Of a stretch of 64,000 nucleotides of DNA, positions 60,533-64,000 are shown piece after piece. Numbering within the stretch: the stretch's first letter is position 1; every line of letters starts with the position of its first letter. Below the pieces are notes generated by a model, which saw nothing but the letters and a program-made list of their open reading frames with translations, was not told the origin of the DNA and did not search any database. The position numbers and the translations under genes are program-made. The stretch is from Mucilaginibacter pineti (lineage in GTDB: Bacteria > Bacteroidota > Bacteroidia > Sphingobacteriales > Sphingobacteriaceae): positions 1 to 64,000 of the forward strand of contig NZ_FNAI01000004.1 of NCBI RefSeq assembly GCF_900101875.1, read 5' to 3'.

Positions 60533-61840
60533 TTACTTTTTCGCAGCCATATAATCAAGCGTTAAGTTGCACAGGGCTTTTACACCGAGGGTAAATCCGC
60601 TTTCGTCAATATAAAAATCAGGGGTATGGTGCGATGGCGCTTTCTCCGGATCTTCGCCTTTGGGCATACCACCTAAAAAGAAAAATAATCCCGGTACTTT
60701 TTCCTGATAAAAGCTAAAATCCTCGGCACCGGTTACGGGTGGACGCAGCAGCACATTGGCCGCCCCTGCTGTTTGCTGCAGGCTTGGCAGCATTTTTTGG
60801 GTAAGCGCCACATCATTAAAAGTAACCGGATAATGGGTGCTGTAAGGAATTTTTACCGTGGCCGTAGCGCCCTGTGCCTCGGCGGTTTTGGTAGCTATTT
60901 GCGTTACCCTGTCAACCAGTAGCTTCTCATCTGCGGCTGTGAACGAGCGCAGCGTACCCAGCATTTCAACGCTTTCGGGAATAATGTTTGATCGGTTGCC
61001 CCCTTTAATGGAACCAATGGTTACCACTGCCGGGTTTTCGGTTACGTTTATGTTGCGGCTTACAATGGTTTGCAGGTTATTGATAATTTCCGCCGAAACA
61101 ACTATCGGGTCAATGCTCGACCACGGGTAAGCCCCATGCGCCGAACGCCCTTTTACGATGATCTGCATATCGTTAACACCCGCCATGGTGCCACCGGGGC
61201 GATAGGTAAGCTTGCCAACCTCTGTCTGCGAGTTAATATGCAGCCCAAAAACCACATCAACCTTTGGATTTTCCAGCACACCTTCCTTAACCATTTCTTC
61301 GGCGCCACCTTTTTGTCCGGGTTCTACACCTTCTTCGGCCGGCTGAAATATAAATTTAACAGTACCGTGCAAATCCTTTTTCATGCCCGACAGGATCTCG
61401 GCAACGCCCATCAATATCGCCATGTGCGAATCATGACCGCAGGCGTGCATTACCCCAACTTCCTGGCCGTTATATGTTGTTTTTACTTTAGATGCAAAGG
61501 GTACGTTGGTACGCTCAATAACCGGCAGGCCATCCATATCTGCACGCAGGGCTACTACGGGGCCAGGTTTACCGCCTTTCAATATGCCAACCACACCAGT
61601 TGTAGCAATCCCTGTTTTCACTTCAATACCTAATGATTGCAGATGTTTGGCAATAATGCCCGAGGTGCGTACCTCATGGTTGCCCAATTCCGGATGTTCA
61701 TGAAAATCCCGTCGCCATGTTATAATTTTATCTTTGAGCGCATCGGCTTTAGTATTTACCTGGCTTCGTAGGGGATTATTCTGCGCAATCGCCGTGAACG
61801 AAAGCATCGAAAAAAATAAAATGGGGCTAATTTTCATCAC
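60533..61840 (-). CDS. M20 family amidohydrolase (N-acyl amino-acid hydrolase-like)
   Basis: A signal peptide (ISPILFFSMLSFTAIAQ; the start may be 61837) is followed by a di-metal hydrolase. GVMHACGHDSHMAI and FQPAEEGVEPGQKGG carry metal ligands and the catalytic Glu, and RSAHGAYPW marks the lid domain. It resembles IAA-amino-acid and hippurate hydrolases. The enzyme is exported (435 residues), unlike most relatives. Confidence 0.92.
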   Translation of the reverse strand: MMKISPILFFSMLSFTAIAQNNPLRSQVNTKADALKDKIITWRRDFHEHPELGNHEVRTSGIIAKHLQSLGIEVKTGIATTGVVGILKGGKPGPVVALRADMDGLPVIERTNVPFASKVKTTYNGQEVGVMHACGHDSHMAILMGVAEILSGMKKDLHGTVKFIFQPAEEGVEPGQKGGAEEMVKEGVLENPKVDVVFGLHINSQTEVGKLTYRPGGTMAGVNDMQIIVKGRSAHGAYPWSSIDPIVVSAEIINNLQTIVSRNINVTENPAVVTIGSIKGGNRSNIIPESVEMLGTLRSFTAADEKLLVDRVTQIATKTAEAQGATATVKIPYSTHYPVTFNDVALTQKMLPSLQQTAGAANVLLRPPVTGAEDFSFYQEKVPGLFFFLGGMPKGEDPEKAPSHHTPDFYIDESGFTLGVKALCNLTLDYMAAKK

Positions 61841-62262
61841 AAGGTTTTATAACAGTTAAGATACTAACAAAACCTTGCAATTTATAACTAACAAATAATA
61901 AGATATTTAATGACTATCCATTATTAGCAGCTCCCCTCTTGAGGCGTAATAGCCTATCAATAGACATTCCGAATATTAAAGAACATGGGTAGTCCCCGCT
62001 GGGGACAAATACACCTTTTTTTCTATTAGGCTACAAACAGGTAGTCCCTACAGGACATAAAAAACTACTGTCTTCTATCAATATTGAAATACTTCTATGT
62101 CCCGGAGGGACTATCTGTTTGTAGAGAAAAGCATCAAGTCGATTATGCCCTGTAAGGGTTACCCATCTGTCATATAATGGGCTATTACTCTTTTGAGAGG
62201 GGAATCTCACTTACCCCCTGCTTTTTTCAACTATTTTCAATAGTGAATAACATCTCTCAGTA
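61841..62262. other. Gap containing a nested inverted-repeat element
   Basis: No gene is seen. The gap is occupied by the repeat described at 61933-62203; the flanks are AT-rich without clear promoters. Confidence 0.7.
61933..62203. repeat. About 270-bp nested inverted-repeat element with four GTAGTCCC hairpins
   Basis: Outer arms CCCCTCTTGAGGCGTAATAG (from about 61934) and CTATTACTCTTTTGAGAGGG (to about 62201) are imperfectly complementary. Inside lie four units of the kind GGTAGTCCCTACAGGACATA: two forward (61986-62011, 62038-62061) and two reversed (62094-62117, 62142-62167). CTACAAACAG (62031-62040) pairs with CTGTTTGTAG (62115-62124). It looks like a non-autonomous palindromic element. 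Confidence 0.7.
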
Positions 62263-62757
62263 TTATTTAGCGCTCACGAGATCAATATCAAATACCAATA
62301 TTGCATTCTCGGGAATAGGACCGCCGCCTGCTGCCCCGTAGCCCAATGCCGATGGTACAATTAGCAAAATATTACCGCCTTCTTTTAAATGTGGGATTCC
62401 TATTTGCCAGCCCTTAACAAGTCTTGACAGTGGCGAACTGTAACCGTTGGCAGCATCAAACTGCGGACCTTCAATAAGCTTGCCCACGTAGTTAACCGTA
62501 ACAGTTGAATTTACCGTTGGATAAGCCCCGGTACCCTGCTTTTTTATCTGGTAATAAATTCCGGACGGATCTTTAACCGCCTTAATCATGGGATTATTGG
62601 CGAGATAAACACGGATAAGGGAATCGTCTATACGGGCCTGCTGCACCATACCGGCAGATGGCCCCCGGTTACATGATGCAAGCGCTGTTAAACACACAAA
62701 TGCTAATAGTATGATATTTTTTATGCGGATATTATAAAGGCGGGTAGCTGTTTTCAT
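62263..62757 (-). CDS. FKBP-type peptidyl-prolyl cis-trans isomerase (lipoprotein)
   Basis: I chose the ATG at 62757 (MKTATRLYN), giving a lipoprotein leader ending LTALASC; the longer frame to 62796 is less likely. The C-terminal FKBP domain has VNYVGKLIEGPQFDA, LVKGWQIGIPHLKEGGN, IPSALGYG-like VPSALGYGAAGGGPIPENA and VFDIDLV. It assists folding of exported proteins. The protein has 164 residues. Confidence 0.9.
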   Translation of the reverse strand: MKTATRLYNIRIKNIILLAFVCLTALASCNRGPSAGMVQQARIDDSLIRVYLANNPMIKAVKDPSGIYYQIKKQGTGAYPTVNSTVTVNYVGKLIEGPQFDAANGYSSPLSRLVKGWQIGIPHLKEGGNILLIVPSALGYGAAGGGPIPENAILVFDIDLVSAK

Positions 62758-62897
62758 TATTAATAAATTATAAAGACTAACGGTTCGAAAATACAAATAA
62801 ACCAGGCAACGCCAGGCAATGGAGGTGCTTTTTGTTTAACAGTAATTTATTAACAAATAAATAATATTGATTTATAGCTTTTACGGTTTATAGGATA

Positions 62898-62927
62898 TTT
62901 CTAATCAAAAATGCTTTGTTATATTTG
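62898..62927 (+). promoter_or_regulatory. Promoter of the repeat-rich secreted protein
   Basis: TTTC (62898-62901), 18 bases, TATATTTG (62920-62927). It implies a leader of about 120 bases before the TTG start at 63054. Confidence 0.6.
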
Positions 62928-63053
62928 CGCCAACTTAAAAAGCTCACATTCAGCTAAAAAGTTAATATCAGCACCTGTCAATTTGTACGCCCTGTTGCAA
63001 CAATTGATTCATACAATTTATGATAATAACCATAGCCTTATCAAAATATAAAA

Positions 63054-64000
63054 TTGAAAAAAAACATCCTTGCAATCAGTGCCATTCTCCTGTTCTTTTT
63101 GCAATCCTATCAAACTTTAGCCCAAACCTGGCAGCCACTTGGCCCAAGCGATAAGGAACAGGTATCAGATAATATAGCGGCATCTACCAGTATGACCTTT
63201 TTTAACGCTATCCCTTACGTGGCTTATTATGGCGGCGGGAGTCAGGGCGCTATTGAAATAAAACGACCGGCAGCAAGCGGTTCAGGCTGGGAAATTGTTG
63301 GCCGGCATATAAATGTAACCAATGTAGGTGCCAACATCTCATTGGTAGTAAACAATTCAAGACTTTATATAGTCTACACGTCCGACAATATAAACATAGG
63401 GCGCGTAACCGTAAAACGACTTAAAACCGATGGCAGCGACTGGGAGCTCATAGGTACCGAAGGGTTTTCGGCCGGGCAGGCAGCTTATGTGTCGATGGCA
63501 TTTAGTGGCACCACTCCTTACGTTGCCTACCAGGATGCGGTAAATGGTTATAAAACCACCGTAATGAGGTTAAACACTGCTGGTACAGGCTGGGAGGTAG
63601 TTGGGAAAGTTGGTTTTGGAGCAGATAAAGTTTATTATACCTCCCTTGCATTTAATGGCACCACCCCTTATGTTGCCTACGGCGAAGGTTCAAATCTGCA
63701 GGCCAAAGTAATGAAGCTTAATGCAGCCGGTACCGATTGGGAAGCCGTTGGGCAAACCGCCTTTTCGTCACAGGCTGCTTCCTATATTAAATTGGTTTTC
63801 AATGGCTCAACGCCTTACGTGGCCTATGAAGAAGGCAGGCAAAAAGCTACCGTAAAAAAACTTAACGCAGCAGGAACCGCCTGGGAAACCGTGGGTACGG
63901 CCGGATTTACGCCAGGCATCGCCACAGAACTCTCTCTTGCTTTTAACGGCGGTATACCCTATATTGCTTATGCAGATTACCCCAATGTATCGAGGCTAAA
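63054..64000 (+). CDS. Secreted protein with about 50-residue repeats, TTG start, incomplete
   Basis: The frame opens with TTG at 63054, then KKNILAISAILLFFLQSYQ with a signal ending TLAQ, and stays open to the window end. At least five repeats follow, each of about 48-55 residues: WE.VG..GFS, then SLAFNGTTPYVAY, then KVMKLNAAGT. Such repeats occur in large secreted propeller- or adhesin-like proteins of Bacteroidota, often with a C-terminal type IX secretion tag, which would lie outside the window. The function is not determinable here. Confidence 0.85.
   Translation, partial: MKKNILAISAILLFFLQSYQTLAQTWQPLGPSDKEQVSDNIAASTSMTFFNAIPYVAYYGGGSQGAIEIKRPAASGSGWEIVGRHINVTNVGANISLVVNNSRLYIVYTSDNINIGRVTVKRLKTDGSDWELIGTEGFSAGQAAYVSMAFSGTTPYVAYQDAVNGYKTTVMRLNTAGTGWEVVGKVGFGADKVYYTSLAFNGTTPYVAYGEGSNLQAKVMKLNAAGTDWEAVGQTAFSSQAASYIKLVFNGSTPYVAYEEGRQKATVKKLNAAGTAWETVGTAGFTPGIATELSLAFNGGIPYIAYADYPNVSRL

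Overview
The window is chromosomal DNA of a member of the Bacteroidota, most likely Sphingobacteriaceae (Mucilaginibacter/Pedobacter-like). The reasons are a TonB-dependent receptor with a DUF4249 lipoprotein, several DUF3857 transglutaminase-like proteins, the yceD-rpmF-plsX-fabH-accB-accC order, promoters of the Bacteroidota type (TTG or TTTG, about 19 bases, TAnnTTTG), few Shine-Dalgarno sequences and several TTG starts. This assignment is inferred from gene content; no database search was possible.

Bases 1-6400 are the end of an integrated mobile element. A GC-richer block (1-3900) carries accessory genes typical of Bacteroidota conjugative elements: an ArdC remnant, DUF4099/DUF3945-like, Toprim-like and DUF1281-like proteins, and an orphan DNA adenine methylase. 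An AT-rich gap follows, then a large serine recombinase translationally overlapped by a small upstream ORF. The recombinase frame runs through the terminator of, and into, a tRNA-Asp gene on the other strand, which marks the element-chromosome junction.

Bases 6600-35000 hold a four-gene outer-membrane cluster (secreted protein, TonB receptor, DUF4249 lipoprotein, MG2-like protein), rimP-nusA-infB with a terminator-like hairpin in its leader, an S9 peptidase, class I aldolase, a SUKH protein, fumarase, an S1/P1 nuclease, tatC and the fatty-acid/lipid operon (yceD, rpmF, plsX, fabH, accB, accC). Between yceD and pdxA sit three accessory genes: a protein that looks like a HigB-HigA toxin-antitoxin fusion, an AAA ATPase and a DUF5009 membrane protein. 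This is the best candidate for something undescribed.

Bases 39900-64000 hold rsmA, a type III polyketide synthase with its ICMT-like partner, greA (two terminator-like hairpins in the leader), ruvC, aat, two DUF3857 proteins (one frameshifted, one lacking the catalytic Cys), hflX, tandem TPR paralogues, a serine hydrolase, ybaB, further small secreted proteins, an M20 amidohydrolase, an FKBP lipoprotein, and the start of a repeat-rich secreted protein that leaves the window.

A striking genome-scale feature is a set of unrelated families of short, word-like degenerate repeats that fold into hairpins. In nine cases they begin at or within a few bases of a stop codon, and in one case such a repeat encodes the signal peptide of a lipoprotein.
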